From an uncultured Lachnospiraceae bacterium (GTDB taxonomy: Bacteria; Bacillota; Clostridia; Lachnospirales; Lachnospiraceae): DNA of 64,000 nucleotides. The notes beneath the pieces were generated by a model that saw only the letters and a list, made by a program, of their open reading frames with translations, did no database searches and was not told the DNA's origin. The DNA lies in contig CAJUPJ010000011.1 of assembly GCA_910588655.1 (NCBI GenBank), forward strand, positions 1 to 64,000, in the 5' to 3' direction. Shown in pieces: positions 40,041 to 49,853 of this stretch. Position 1 is the stretch's first letter. Each line of letters opens with the position of its first letter. A program made the translations under genes and the position numbers.

Positions 40041-42602
40041 TTAATCAGTTAAAAATTTGCTAAGTATACGTTTACACTCTTTAATGTCTATTGGTTTAGT
40101 AATATGCGCATCCATTCCACATTCCATACAATGCCTTGCATCATCTGAAAATGCATCTGCTGTCATAGCAATAATGGGCAGCACATGGTCTTCACGTTTT
40201 AATGCCCTTATAGCCTTTGTAGCATCATAACCATTCATTACTGGCATACGGATATCCATTAATATTGCAGAATAATATCCCAGTTCTGATTTTTCAAAAA
40301 TATCAACACATTCTTTTCCATTGACTGCCCTTTCAAGCTGCATATCAAACTCAGAAAGGATTTCATATGCAATCTCCCAGTTTAAGTCAATATCTTCAGC
40401 CAAAAGTACATGTTTCCCGCCAAAAGATACCTCCGCTTCTTCATCTGGTATTTGTGTAAATTCCACATCTTCAGTACATGAGTCACTATAATGTTTTAAA
40501 TGGTGGTATAATGTAGATTTAAACAGCGGCTTTGATATAAATCCTTCTATATCGTCTAATGACTCATCTGCCTCCTCTACATCGTTCCAGTCATATGCTG
40601 ATATAAGGAATACTGGTATCTTTTTACCAACCCTTTTACGTATCTCCCTTATTGTCTCAATGCCATCCATATAAGGCATTTTCCAGTCTACAAGAACAAT
40701 CCGGTAATCATCATGGTTTTTATTGTGCTCTTCAATCATTTCTATTGCCTTATTACCATCAGTTGTCCATTCAGCATGTGCCCCAAGGTCTTCAAGGTTT
40801 GCTACTGCACTATGGCACAGTCTCTCATCATCATCTACAACAAGTATATTCCAGTCTGGAAGGTGCATATTCTTTTCTTTAACATCTGCTCTCTGTAAAT
40901 CAACTGTAATATGGAATGTGCTTCCTTTGCCTGGCTCACTTTCAACCTCTATCGTGCCTCCCATAATGTCAACAATGCTTTTGGTAATTGCCATTCCAAG
41001 GCCTGTTCCAATAATCTTCTGTACTTTTTCCGTTTCTTCCCTTACAAATGAGTCAAAAATCTTTTCCTGGAATTCCTTTGTCATTCCAATTCCATTATCT
41101 TTTACCATAAAATGCGTTTTTATATAATCATCACCAAGGGCAGACAGTTCCTGCCATACAAAAATATCTATCCTGCCTTCTTCATCAGTAAATTTTAACG
41201 CATTTGACAGAAGATTTAATAATACCTGGTTCAGACGCACACTGTCACAACATACATCCTCTGCCATAACATCATTAATATATATGTCAAAATTCTGTTT
41301 CCTTGCCTTAATCTGCGGTTTAATTATATTGACAATATCGTCCATTGCATCACGTAAGGACATAGGCGCTATATTAAGCGTAAGTTTGCCACTTTCAATT
41401 TTAGACATATCCAGTACGTCATTAATAAGCCCAAGCAGATGCTTACTGGATAATGTTATCTTTCTTAAGCAGTCCTCCACTTTCATGCTGTCACCAATAT
41501 TGCGTACTGCAATTTCTGTCATTCCTACTATAGCATTCATAGGTGTACGTATATCATGGCTCATGCTTGCTAAAAACTCACTTTTTGCCATATTTGCATG
41601 CAGCGCTTCTTCCCTGGACTTTGCAAGCATATAAACCTGCCTGCGTGTAAACCTGAAATATACAATAAATATGCCTGTAAAAAGCAGTATGATAAAAATA
41701 ATTGATACAATTACAATCATGTTCCTGCTTCCATCCAGTGATGTAATAACATTGCCAAAAAGGTTATGCGGCATAACTGTTACAAGATACCAGTTAGAAT
41801 TATCTGCAATGGAGGAACAGTAAATATGCCGTAACTCGCCATCTGCAACAACTGTTGCAGCATAATCTTCTTTCCTGGACATTGCCTCCTTTAATTCGTC
41901 AATATAATCTTCTGGTGATTTGCCGCCCTTCCCATCAACAATAGATTCCAGCCGTTCAAAGTAACTGTCCCTGTATGCATCCCCGCTCCTGATTATAAAA
42001 TCCCCATTGTAATCAACCAGGTGTGTATTTGCATTAGTATCATCTGTATGCCTGAAAAGGATTTGTTCCAGGTTTTCCATTGGTATTGCTGCAAGCAGGG
42101 CAATGCTTTTACCACCTTTAACCATATTGTATTTAACTGATTTCCCAAATACAAATATCTTATCATTCCTTTTGTCATAACCATTTGTTATAACATCACC
42201 ATTAGTTTCAAGGCTCCGTTTTATTGTTTGGTCAGAAACTGTTATATCTTCCCCGTAAATAGTTTCAATCCTGCCATCTTCTGTATAAAACCCAAGCCAT
42301 TCAAAATCCCTGACTTCTGCACTGACCCTCAGTTCTTCTAAAATACTGTCTGTTTCCATATCTGACCCTGGAGGGGTTCTCTGGATTACGCCTTCTACCT
42401 GGTCTATCCTGATATCAGTAATAGCATGGAATTTCTGCTGTATCTGTCCGTTTATCTCTGACATATAAATATCACTAATTTCATTTACAGAGTCCCTTGT
42501 CCTCTGGGACATAAAAACCGTAAGCACAGCAAATATAGCGATACAAACAATAACCATAACTGCAAAACTAAGCCTTAAAAAACGTATGATTTTCTTGTCC
42601 AT
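40041..42602 (-). CDS. Membrane hybrid histidine kinase with Cache-like sensor and two receivers
   Basis: 853 residues. Membrane segments at 10-30 and about 285-305 bracket a Cache-like extracellular sensor (containing EWLGFYTEDGRIETIYGE). The kinase core has SMSHDIRTPMNAIVGM (H box), LLNLLSNALKFTDEEG (N), DNGIGMTKEF (G1) and GTGLGMAITKSI (G2). Receiver 1 (about 590-710) has VVDDDERLCHS and LVDWKMPYMDG; receiver 2 (about 735-850) has LAEDIDLNWE and ILMDIRMPVMNG. Both keep their Asp and Lys. There is no HPt domain, so phosphate must leave through a separate HPt protein; one is encoded 1.1 kb upstream. Confidence 0.93.
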   Translation of the reverse strand: MDKKIIRFLRLSFAVMVIVCIAIFAVLTVFMSQRTRDSVNEISDIYMSEINGQIQQKFHAITDIRIDQVEGVIQRTPPGSDMETDSILEELRVSAEVRDFEWLGFYTEDGRIETIYGEDITVSDQTIKRSLETNGDVITNGYDKRNDKIFVFGKSVKYNMVKGGKSIALLAAIPMENLEQILFRHTDDTNANTHLVDYNGDFIIRSGDAYRDSYFERLESIVDGKGGKSPEDYIDELKEAMSRKEDYAATVVADGELRHIYCSSIADNSNWYLVTVMPHNLFGNVITSLDGSRNMIVIVSIIFIILLFTGIFIVYFRFTRRQVYMLAKSREEALHANMAKSEFLASMSHDIRTPMNAIVGMTEIAVRNIGDSMKVEDCLRKITLSSKHLLGLINDVLDMSKIESGKLTLNIAPMSLRDAMDDIVNIIKPQIKARKQNFDIYINDVMAEDVCCDSVRLNQVLLNLLSNALKFTDEEGRIDIFVWQELSALGDDYIKTHFMVKDNGIGMTKEFQEKIFDSFVREETEKVQKIIGTGLGMAITKSIVDIMGGTIEVESEPGKGSTFHITVDLQRADVKEKNMHLPDWNILVVDDDERLCHSAVANLEDLGAHAEWTTDGNKAIEMIEEHNKNHDDYRIVLVDWKMPYMDGIETIREIRKRVGKKIPVFLISAYDWNDVEEADESLDDIEGFISKPLFKSTLYHHLKHYSDSCTEDVEFTQIPDEEAEVSFGGKHVLLAEDIDLNWEIAYEILSEFDMQLERAVNGKECVDIFEKSELGYYSAILMDIRMPVMNGYDATKAIRALKREDHVLPIIAMTADAFSDDARHCMECGMDAHITKPIDIKECKRILSKFLTD

Positions 42603-42659
42603 TTTATGCCCTTTCCCCTTTAACCCATAAACAGGATGCCTTTACAGAACATCAATTCT

Positions 42660-43685
42660 CTAATGTCTTTCCATTATATTTGCAAATGCTTTCATGATTT
42701 TAGGGTTAAATGTGCCACATTCCCCACCGAATATCATATCTTTTGCTTTCTCACTAGAGAATGCTGCTTTATATACCCTTGGTGATGTAAGTGCGTCATA
42801 TACATCCGCCACTGCAACTACCTGTGCCCAGATTGATATTTCATCACCTGCCAGCCCGTCAGGATATCCTTTGCCGTCCCATCTCTCATGGTGGTGCCTG
42901 CATATATCATATCCATAACTGTATACTTCCTGGTCCATAATGGCAGGTATGCTTGAGAGAAGTTCACATCCTTTTACTGTATGCTGCTTCATAATCTCAA
43001 ATTCCTCCTTTGTAAGCCTGCCAGGCTTATTAAGGATACTGTCTGGTATAGCAATTTTACCAACATCATGCAGTACGGCAGATGCAACAATTTTATCTAT
43101 TTCTTCTGGAGGAAGATAATATTCAGGATACATGTTACTTACTTCAGTCATCAGCTCTTCTGTTAATACACAAATCCTCTTTACATGTTCACCAGATTCA
43201 CAGTCCCTGAATTCTATTGCTGTGGCAAGCACTTCAACTGTCGAATGCATAAGTTCGTTTAGACGCTTTGTTTGTTCCCTTACCACACTTTCAAGCTTCC
43301 TTCTGTATTTATACAGTTCAATAATATTGCCAATCCTGCATTTTAAAAACTGTGCTATAAACGGCTTCATAATAACATCAACTGCACCAAGCCCAAAAGC
43401 TTCCAGCAGTATTTCCTGGTCATCAGCAGCCGTAATTAAAAAAACTGGGATATTTTTGATTTTCCCATTTTTATTCATTGTTTTAAGTACATCTATGCCA
43501 TTTACATCTGGCATAAGCAAATCCAGAAGTACAGCAGATATGTTCTTATTATTGTTAATAATTGAAACAGCTTCTTCACCGCCAGAAGCTTCTATAATAT
43601 TATAACTTTCATCAAACATTTCCTTTAGAATAAGCCTGTTAATCTCTACATCATCAACAATAAGTACAGTTCCCCTGTTATCCAT
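42660..43685 (-). CDS. Receiver-HD-GYP protein, putative c-di-GMP phosphodiesterase
   Basis: 341 residues from the ATG at 43685, five bases after GGAGG. Receiver (5-120) with LIVDDVEINR, the Asp in VLLDLLMPDVNG and Lys in VIMKPF. A short coiled coil (NIIELYKYRRKLESVVREQ) leads to the HD-GYP domain (150-340): HVKRI, LHDVGKIAIPD, HHERWDGKGYPDGLAGDEI and VADVYDALTS. All metal ligands and the GYP motif are present, so phosphorylation should tune c-di-GMP breakdown. It lies between the hybrid kinase and HPt genes. Confidence 0.93.
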   Translation of the reverse strand: MDNRGTVLIVDDVEINRLILKEMFDESYNIIEASGGEEAVSIINNNKNISAVLLDLLMPDVNGIDVLKTMNKNGKIKNIPVFLITAADDQEILLEAFGLGAVDVIMKPFIAQFLKCRIGNIIELYKYRRKLESVVREQTKRLNELMHSTVEVLATAIEFRDCESGEHVKRICVLTEELMTEVSNMYPEYYLPPEEIDKIVASAVLHDVGKIAIPDSILNKPGRLTKEEFEIMKQHTVKGCELLSSIPAIMDQEVYSYGYDICRHHHERWDGKGYPDGLAGDEISIWAQVVAVADVYDALTSPRVYKAAFSSEKAKDMIFGGECGTFNPKIMKAFANIMERH

Positions 43686-43736
43686 TTCATCCTCCAATAA
43701 ATTGTATTATTAATGCATCCATAATAGCTGTTATTT

Positions 43737-44084
43737 CTAGTGGTTTTCTATGCAATTTACTATATTTTCCTGGACAGGGATAAGATTTGCAAGCGCTTCC
43801 CTTGCCTGCTCTGGTTTTCCTTCCCTTAAAAACTGCACAATATCTGAATAACCATTATAAAGCGGTGTAATCGCAAGGTTTCCCGCAACACCCTTTAATG
43901 CATGTGTCTTTTCTATAGCATCATTTATTTCATCATCACTAAAATCTGGTGAAACAGAATAATCCTTAACCATGCCTGGAAATTTCTTAACCAGCTTTTC
44001 ATAAAGTGAAGCCTTTCCAGCAAGGCTTTTTAATGCCTTGTCTGTATCTACACCAAGTTCTTTTAATTCATCCAAAAATTCCAT
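43737..44084 (-). CDS. HPt phosphotransfer protein
   Basis: 115 residues, all helical. The phosphorylated His is in KTHALKGVAGNLAI near residue 65. The protein has no other domain, so it is a free phosphate shuttle. Receivers on both sides (two hybrid kinases and the HD-GYP regulator) make it the likely hub of a multistep relay. The ATG follows GGAGGTTATTT. It is 51 bases upstream of the HD-GYP gene in the same direction. Confidence 0.9.
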   Translation of the reverse strand: MEFLDELKELGVDTDKALKSLAGKASLYEKLVKKFPGMVKDYSVSPDFSDDEINDAIEKTHALKGVAGNLAITPLYNGYSDIVQFLREGKPEQAREALANLIPVQENIVNCIENH

Positions 44085-44181
44085 AAATAACCTCCAGGTA
44101 ATAATTTATATTTTAGTACATTAGCCAATATTCTTATTATAATCTAAGAGTACATATTTTTCAATAGCGTTATGGGATAAA

Positions 44182-44211
44182 ATGCCACAATCCCTTTAAG
44201 GACTGTGGCAT
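44182..44211 (-). terminator. Terminator of the chemoreceptor gene
   Basis: ATGCCACAATCC and GGACTGTGGCAT (one mismatch) around six bases, followed on the minus strand by a TTTTAT tract. Confidence 0.7.
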
Positions 44212-44248
44212 ATAATAAAATATAACTGTTACATATTTTCTATAATTC

Positions 44249-45928
44249 CTAGCGGCGCAATGTAAACCTGCTTAAAATATCTTTCATTAAAGCCGCCTGG
44301 TTTGACATTTCTGCGCTTGTAGCAGCAAACTCTTCGCTTGTAGCAGAATTTGTCTGTACTACACATGAAATCTCATTAATTCCTCTTGTTACCTGTTCGA
44401 TTGACTCAGCTTCTTGTGCAGTTGCCTGTGTAATTGAATGTACAGCTTCCAGTACATGGTTAGATATCTCAACTGTTTTTGTAAGTGAGTCTGATACATT
44501 CTTAACAATGCCACTGCCTTCATTAACTGTAAGAATAGAATGTTCAATAAGGTTTTTAGTTGCCTTTGCTGCTTCATCTGATTTGGCAGCAAGCCCGCGT
44601 ACTTCTTCTGCTACTACGGCAAAGCCCTTGCCAACTTCACCAGCACGGCTTGCTTCAACAGCAGCATTTAATGCAAGTATATTAGTCTGGAATGCAATAT
44701 TTTCTATTGTTGCAATAATCTTACCAATTTCATTTGAAGAATCTGATATTTTCTCCATTGCCAGTACCATATCATCCATAAGGCTGACACTTTCCTCAAC
44801 CTGCCTGCCCGCAAGTTTTGACTGTGCACTTGCCTGTTCGCTGTTATGGGCATTATTTTTAGAATTATTGGAAATCTCTACAATAGTGGATGCAAGCTGT
44901 TCAACAGAACTTGCCTGTTCTGTTGACCCCTGCGCCAGGGACTGGGACCCGTTTGACACCTGCATTGCTTCACTGGCTACCTGTTCAGCCCCTTGCATAA
45001 TCTGGCCTATTGCATCACTCAGGTTTCTGTTAATAGCACGTATTGATTTTAATATGTTGCTTAACTCCCCTATATATATGTTTTCATCTTTTGTCTTAAC
45101 GTCAAAATTACCACTTGCCATCTCATCTAAAATATGGCACTCATCGCTAATAAGTTCTGTCAGTACATGCTGGCTGGTTCTTAAAGCATCGCACATGCCG
45201 CCAAGCTCACTGCGGCTTTTATATGTTACAGGAATATCAAGTTTTCCCATACTAAAACCTTTAAGTGCAACACTCACCTGCTTTACCGGCTTTGTAATAC
45301 TTGCGATAAGCCTCAGGGCAATAAATATTACAAACAATGTTGCCACAACAGCTGCTGTAACTGCTATATTTTTGGCAATCCTGCTTTCGTTTTGCTGTTT
45401 TTTAATAATCCTGTTCTGTTCCTCTAGTAAATTAGCAGAAATAGACTTAGCAATACCAATCATTTCATTTAACTTTGGTGTACATTCATTTTTAATAAGC
45501 TTAATGGCTTCCTGCTGGTTTCCAGCCTTAACTGCATTTAAAATATCTGGTACTTCACTATACCATTCCTTCATAGAATTTGTATAAACTTCTAGCCCAT
45601 CGTCATCTAATGGATAAACTGCTATCAGTTCTTTTGTAATTACCTCAAGTTCTGCAATTGTTTCCTCAATATACGCCTTGGCAGTTTCATTCTGTGGGTC
45701 TGAAGGGTCTAATGCCATATCTCTTACATTACGTGCAGCAATATTTGAGTAAATGCGGCATTGTAGAATTAATTCATTTGCTTTTACCTGGCTGTTAATA
45801 ATACTGCTATATGTAGTGCTTTGATAGTCTATTACAAGCAGCATTAATATAATTATGGCAACGGAAATAACAATTGTAATTCCAAATCCCAGTGCCAGGC
45901 TCACCTTTACTTTCATGTTTTTAAACAT
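44249..45928 (-). CDS. Methyl-accepting chemotaxis protein
   Basis: 559 residues from the ATG at 45928 behind AGGAGGAAGACCT. Two membrane segments (8-33 and about 190-210) bracket a four-helix-bundle ligand domain (STTYSSIINSQVKANELIL). A HAMP domain and a cytoplasmic signalling hairpin follow, with the tip FQTNILALNAAVEASRAGE-like sequence and VVAEEVRGLA. It passes ligand binding to CheA/CheW. No che genes lie in this window. It heads the HPt/HD-GYP/hybrid kinase cluster and may feed it rather than flagella. Confidence 0.95.
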   Translation of the reverse strand: MFKNMKVKVSLALGFGITIVISVAIIILMLLVIDYQSTTYSSIINSQVKANELILQCRIYSNIAARNVRDMALDPSDPQNETAKAYIEETIAELEVITKELIAVYPLDDDGLEVYTNSMKEWYSEVPDILNAVKAGNQQEAIKLIKNECTPKLNEMIGIAKSISANLLEEQNRIIKKQQNESRIAKNIAVTAAVVATLFVIFIALRLIASITKPVKQVSVALKGFSMGKLDIPVTYKSRSELGGMCDALRTSQHVLTELISDECHILDEMASGNFDVKTKDENIYIGELSNILKSIRAINRNLSDAIGQIMQGAEQVASEAMQVSNGSQSLAQGSTEQASSVEQLASTIVEISNNSKNNAHNSEQASAQSKLAGRQVEESVSLMDDMVLAMEKISDSSNEIGKIIATIENIAFQTNILALNAAVEASRAGEVGKGFAVVAEEVRGLAAKSDEAAKATKNLIEHSILTVNEGSGIVKNVSDSLTKTVEISNHVLEAVHSITQATAQEAESIEQVTRGINEISCVVQTNSATSEEFAATSAEMSNQAALMKDILSRFTLRR

Positions 45929-45967
45929 AGGTCTTCCTCCTGTCGGTTTTATTATTCTTAAAGTATA

Positions 45968-45996
45968 ATAATACAATTAATTCATATTTTTTTCAA
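45968..45996 (-). promoter_or_regulatory. Promoter of the chemoreceptor gene
   Basis: TTGAAA, 17 bases and TATTAT on the minus strand, about 45 bases before the ATG. Confidence 0.6.
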
Positions 45997-46179
45997 TGGA
46001 TATATTAAATATTTTCATAGTAATTGCATGGAAGACATATACTATAATTAGTGTTATATATTATCGCGTATTCCTGCATTTTTTAAGAAGCTTATAAAAT
46101 TATCAGAAAATTATAGCCTTTTTAAGTATATAATTATCAAAAAACCTGATATGGCAGTTACCTATGTATATATCTATTA

Positions 46180-46296
46180 TTACATGTTCTTCTTTCTTTC
46201 CTTCAGATGCCATAATGCACCGTCTTTGTTTCTCTTATATGTAAATGTCCATTTTCTTGGATTATGTACCTTTTGTTTTTGTCCACTGGAAATTAT
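46180..46296 (-). pseudogene. Possible C-terminal gene remnant
   Basis: Directly after the kinase stop, a short frame encodes SSGQKQKVHNPRKWTFTY followed by KRNKDGALWHLKERKKNM and a stop. The composition (WTFTYKRNKDGxLW) looks like the end of a secreted or lipoprotein domain rather than random sequence. There is no start codon with a ribosome site. I do not recognise the family. The rest of the 45929-46292 gap is AT-rich. Confidence 0.25.
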
Positions 46297-47687
46297 CCCA
46301 CATATGGTATTTTCACCACCACTTCCGCTCCTCCTGTCCTGCCAGAGTTTCCAAGTACCAGCTCCCCATTATGCTGCTTTATTACTAAATCTGCCATATA
46401 AAGCCCTATGCCAGAGTGTTTTTTTGAATTACGGCTTTTGTCATCCATATAGAACTGTTTTTTTGCGTTTTTTAGTGCTTCTTCTGAAAATCCCCTGCCT
46501 GTATCAATGGTTTTAAATATCATATAATGGTCTTCTGTACAGGCTTCAAAATAGATTGTACCGCCTTCTGGCGTATATTCTGCTGCATTTGAAAATATAT
46601 TTAAAAAGGCACGCAGCAGTTCTTCTTTATCTGCCATAAAATATTGTGCATTACAGTTAAAGTCCATCTGGAAACTGGTATTTCTGGCAGCACAAAGCCT
46701 TTCTGCCTGTTCTGCAATACTTTCCAGAAAATTTCTGGCAGACAGTTCTTTTAATTCCAGTTTATAACCATGCCTTGTTATATAGAGAAGCTTCTGTACA
46801 TAATCCTGCATCTGTAATGAACTTTTACAAATATAGCCAGCAAGTTCTTCCTGTTCTCCCGTAAGTCCTGTATCATATAATAATTCTGCATTGCCCCGTA
46901 CAAGTGTTAATGGTGTTTTTAAATCATGTGCCAATGCAAGTATCTGCTCTTTCTGTGCCTGTTCTGACTTCCACTGGCTCTCTAATGACTCTTTCAATGC
47001 CACCCGCATATTATCTATTGCATTTAACACATCACCAATTTCCTTAATATCACTTGGCATTATAGTAAACCCAAGTTCCTGTGACTGTATTTTGCCAGCA
47101 GCAGATATTAGCGGGGTTAATTTCTTCTTTAATGCCCTTCCAAAACAAACAGATACTAAAACTACTACCAGCAATATAAAGCATACTGCACATGCAAGCA
47201 GCATGTTCTGTGGTGCAGGCAGGTATTTACGCATTAATGGATGTTTATACTGTGGTATTAAATTGTATGCCATTACACAATATCCTTCCCTGCACTTTAC
47301 TACTGTATAATAATACTGGTTTCCAAGCAGGCTTACATGGCTGCCATATTTTCCGTTTAAACTGTTATTAACAGCCTCCCAGGCATCTGGCAGGCTGTTT
47401 CCAGGCAGGTTTCCTTCTTTGGCATTGCCATATTTGTCAAAAAGCACATATTTGCATAAAGATGGTATTAATTCATTGCTGAAAGTTTCTGCAGGTACAA
47501 TCCTTTCTTCTGCTGCCTTTGCCTGCTCCTGTGCATAATTTGCAGGATATACAAGCCCGTTTATTAGCATAATTTCAAATATAATAATAATCCCTGCAAT
47601 TACTGCTATTATTCCAGCCAGTGTAAAAAATAAATACTTCAGGTAAAAGATGCTTAACGGGACTGCTTTTTTATTTATATTTCCCAT
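46293..47687 (-). CDS. Sensor histidine kinase of the lantibiotic-type ABC system
   Basis: 464 residues. Membrane segments at 12-40 and about 160-185 flank a 115-residue outer loop. The H box is LALAHDLKTPLTLVRGNAEL, the N box FLNIFSNAAEYTPEGG and G boxes DTGRGFSEEAL and HSGIGLYMADLV. The loop size and H box fit NisK/SpaK/CprK-type kinases that sense lanthipeptides. The start overlaps the end of the response regulator gene by 13 bases. Confidence 0.88.
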   Translation of the reverse strand: MGNINKKAVPLSIFYLKYLFFTLAGIIAVIAGIIIIFEIMLINGLVYPANYAQEQAKAAEERIVPAETFSNELIPSLCKYVLFDKYGNAKEGNLPGNSLPDAWEAVNNSLNGKYGSHVSLLGNQYYYTVVKCREGYCVMAYNLIPQYKHPLMRKYLPAPQNMLLACAVCFILLVVVLVSVCFGRALKKKLTPLISAAGKIQSQELGFTIMPSDIKEIGDVLNAIDNMRVALKESLESQWKSEQAQKEQILALAHDLKTPLTLVRGNAELLYDTGLTGEQEELAGYICKSSLQMQDYVQKLLYITRHGYKLELKELSARNFLESIAEQAERLCAARNTSFQMDFNCNAQYFMADKEELLRAFLNIFSNAAEYTPEGGTIYFEACTEDHYMIFKTIDTGRGFSEEALKNAKKQFYMDDKSRNSKKHSGIGLYMADLVIKQHNGELVLGNSGRTGGAEVVVKIPYVG

Positions 47688-48337
47688 TTATAACCAATCC
47701 CCCATACTGTTTTTACTGGTGAAAAATCCAGGTGTTCTAATTTCATGCGGATATTTTTAATATGTGTTGTAATTGTATTATCGTTGCCAGTCCCGTCAAA
47801 ACCAAAAACCTTTTCATATATCTGTTCTTTAGAAAATACCTGCCCGCGGTTTCTGGCAAGAAATTCGCAGATATAATATTCACCCTTTGTCAAAGGTACA
47901 GGACTTCCATCTACTAAAAGCTGCTTTGCTGTAATGTTAAATTCTGCCTTTCCTGATGAAATCTTTGTAAAATTCCCCCGGTTTTCACGCCTTAAATGCG
48001 CATTTACCCTTGCCCTGAGTTCATTTGTGCCAAATGGCTTTAAAATATAGTCGTCTGCACCCATACCAAGCCCGTATACAAGGCTTTCCTCATCTGATTT
48101 TGCAGTAAGGAACACAACAGGGCAGCCAGTACGGCGGCGTACCTGCTGGCAAAGTGTAAACCCGTCAGTCTGTGGCATCATAACATCCAGAATTATAATA
48201 TCATAACATTCCAGGTTTGTACTGCTAATAATTTCCGGATTAGAAATAATATCCACATTGTGCCCGTCCCTTGAAAGTATTCTCTGTATCATCTTTAAAA
48301 TATCCTGCTCGTCATCAACTGCTAAAATATTTGCCAA
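47675..48337 (-). CDS. OmpR-family response regulator of the lantibiotic-type ABC system
   Basis: 220 residues from a TTG at 48337 behind GGGAGGGGAG; an ATG or other start further upstream would run into the permease gene. Receiver: ILAVDDEQDILK, Asp in IIILDVMMPQTDG, FLTAKSDEE and YILKPFGTNE. DNA-binding winged helix with PLTKGEYYICEFLARNRG and TITTHIKNIRMKLEH. It likely activates the ABC genes just upstream. Confidence 0.9.
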   Translation of the reverse strand: MANILAVDDEQDILKMIQRILSRDGHNVDIISNPEIISSTNLECYDIIILDVMMPQTDGFTLCQQVRRRTGCPVVFLTAKSDEESLVYGLGMGADDYILKPFGTNELRARVNAHLRRENRGNFTKISSGKAEFNITAKQLLVDGSPVPLTKGEYYICEFLARNRGQVFSKEQIYEKVFGFDGTGNDNTITTHIKNIRMKLEHLDFSPVKTVWGIGYKWEI

Positions 48338-48362
48338 AACAGCTCCCCTCCCATTAACCAGT

Positions 48363-49118
48363 TTATTCACTGGACTTTGTACCATCCCATTTACACGCCC
48401 ATATGCCAAATACTGCTGCCAGTACAAGTGTTGAAATAATACATGTAATTATAGCTGTATGCAGCCCCTGTTTATAGTTTACAGCCATTGTAGCATATGT
48501 GGCAGGCTTTGGCAAAACCAGCGTTACAAACCTTGCCGGCCAGGCAGCAGGAATATACATCCATATGCCATCGCCAAGCCCTGTAAGCATTATTGCCGCC
48601 AGAAGGCTCTCCGCTATGCCAAGCCCTGTTGTTACCCCTTTATTAAAACGCATTGCAAGAAATAAATGCAGTATATAAAGGAAAATGCTGCTGCCTGCCA
48701 TTACAAATGCAGCTATAAAATAAAGCCTGAAATCTATAATATAATCTTTTTCTATATATAAATAACCCGCACCAAATAAAACAGATGCAAGCAGGACTGC
48801 CGGCAATAAAAGCACCAGCAGCATAAAAAGTTTGCTGTAAAACGGCATTATTCTTACAGGTGCTGATAACATGTTCTGGAAAGAGCCAGCCATTAATTCC
48901 TGTTCTGATATTATCCCGCAAAAAAGCCCTGTAAGAAACGGCAGGGCTATTCCAAGTATCTGGAAATAAGCATCTGCCTTTGAATAAATATTTCCATTTG
49001 TAACGGAATAATACAGTAAAAATGCAGCCGCTGCCAGCAACGGGATTAATAAATGTGCAATACAGATTTTAAGCCCCCTTGCTTTTATAAAATCTGCTTT
49101 TATATATGCCAGAAACAT
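48363..49118 (-). CDS. ABC-2 type permease (lantibiotic immunity, MutG/CprC-like)
   Basis: 251 residues with six membrane segments. The start FLAYIKADFIKARGLKICIAHL and the block ILGIALPFLTGLFCGII are typical of the second permease of lantibiotic-protection transporters. It follows the other permease without a gap. The pair would form the membrane part of a transporter that removes peptide antibiotics from the membrane. Confidence 0.8.
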   Translation of the reverse strand: MFLAYIKADFIKARGLKICIAHLLIPLLAAAAFLLYYSVTNGNIYSKADAYFQILGIALPFLTGLFCGIISEQELMAGSFQNMLSAPVRIMPFYSKLFMLLVLLLPAVLLASVLFGAGYLYIEKDYIIDFRLYFIAAFVMAGSSIFLYILHLFLAMRFNKGVTTGLGIAESLLAAIMLTGLGDGIWMYIPAAWPARFVTLVLPKPATYATMAVNYKQGLHTAIITCIISTLVLAAVFGIWACKWDGTKSSE

Positions 49119-49853
49119 TTATTCTTCCACCACCTTTTTCTTAAAACATACAACCATCAGAAAACTAAATAATACAAACCATACAAATGATATTATTACT
49201 CCAGGCAGGATTACACCACTGTTTAATAACGGATTTCCCGGAGAAGCTATAATACCATTAGGCATTATGCCAAGTACAGGGCACATAAGCCTTACAGGCA
49301 ATGAAGACGGCCATATCCACCATAAATGCGTATCTGCAAATACAAAAGCAGAGAATACCATAAACATACATGAAAATATACAGGCAAACATGCCAGAACA
49401 CATACTTAAAGTAATATATAATGGTATTTCCCACAGAAAGATAAAAGATAAAAGTATTACAGCAGTAAAATTCCCGGTTATCCCGGTAACAGTCCCGGAT
49501 ATTTTCCCAGATATTAATATCCCGGCACATAGTATGGCGTTAGCAATAAACAGCCCTGCTGCATAGCAAATCACTTTGCCGGCAAGTAATTTCCTGGCAG
49601 GTAAAGGCACTGACAGCATATTGCAGTAATGCAGTTTCTTATCTTTATTAACCCCGAGGTAACATATAATTGCAAGCATCCCTGGAAGAAGTGTTGTATA
49701 CCAGAAATTCCATGCCATAGGCTGTGCCATTTCCATTACCCCATATGCCAGCAGTAACACAATGCCCAGGGAAAATACAGGCGCAATTACAGGCAGTTTT
49801 CCTCCAAAAGTATGCCGCATTTTCAAATGTTCAGATATTGCCATTTTTAACAT
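49119..49853 (-). CDS. ABC-2 type permease (lantibiotic immunity, MutE/CprB-like)
   Basis: 244 residues with six membrane segments. The start MLKMAISEHLKMRHTFGGKL and the segment MAWNFWYTTLLPGMLAIICY match the MutE/EpiE permease pattern. It overlaps the ATPase gene by seven bases and precedes the second permease directly. This order (ATPase, permease, permease, regulator, kinase) is that of the Clostridioides difficile cpr system. Confidence 0.82.
   Translation of the reverse strand: MLKMAISEHLKMRHTFGGKLPVIAPVFSLGIVLLLAYGVMEMAQPMAWNFWYTTLLPGMLAIICYLGVNKDKKLHYCNMLSVPLPARKLLAGKVICYAAGLFIANAILCAGILISGKISGTVTGITGNFTAVILLSFIFLWEIPLYITLSMCSGMFACIFSCMFMVFSAFVFADTHLWWIWPSSLPVRLMCPVLGIMPNGIIASPGNPLLNSGVILPGVIISFVWFVLFSFLMVVCFKKKVVEE

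Noticed and set aside
44508..45587. Plus-strand frame of 359 codons opposite the chemoreceptor gene
   Set aside because: It is the antisense of a well-defined MCP, rich in Ser/Ile/Leu, with no ribosome site and no family pattern.
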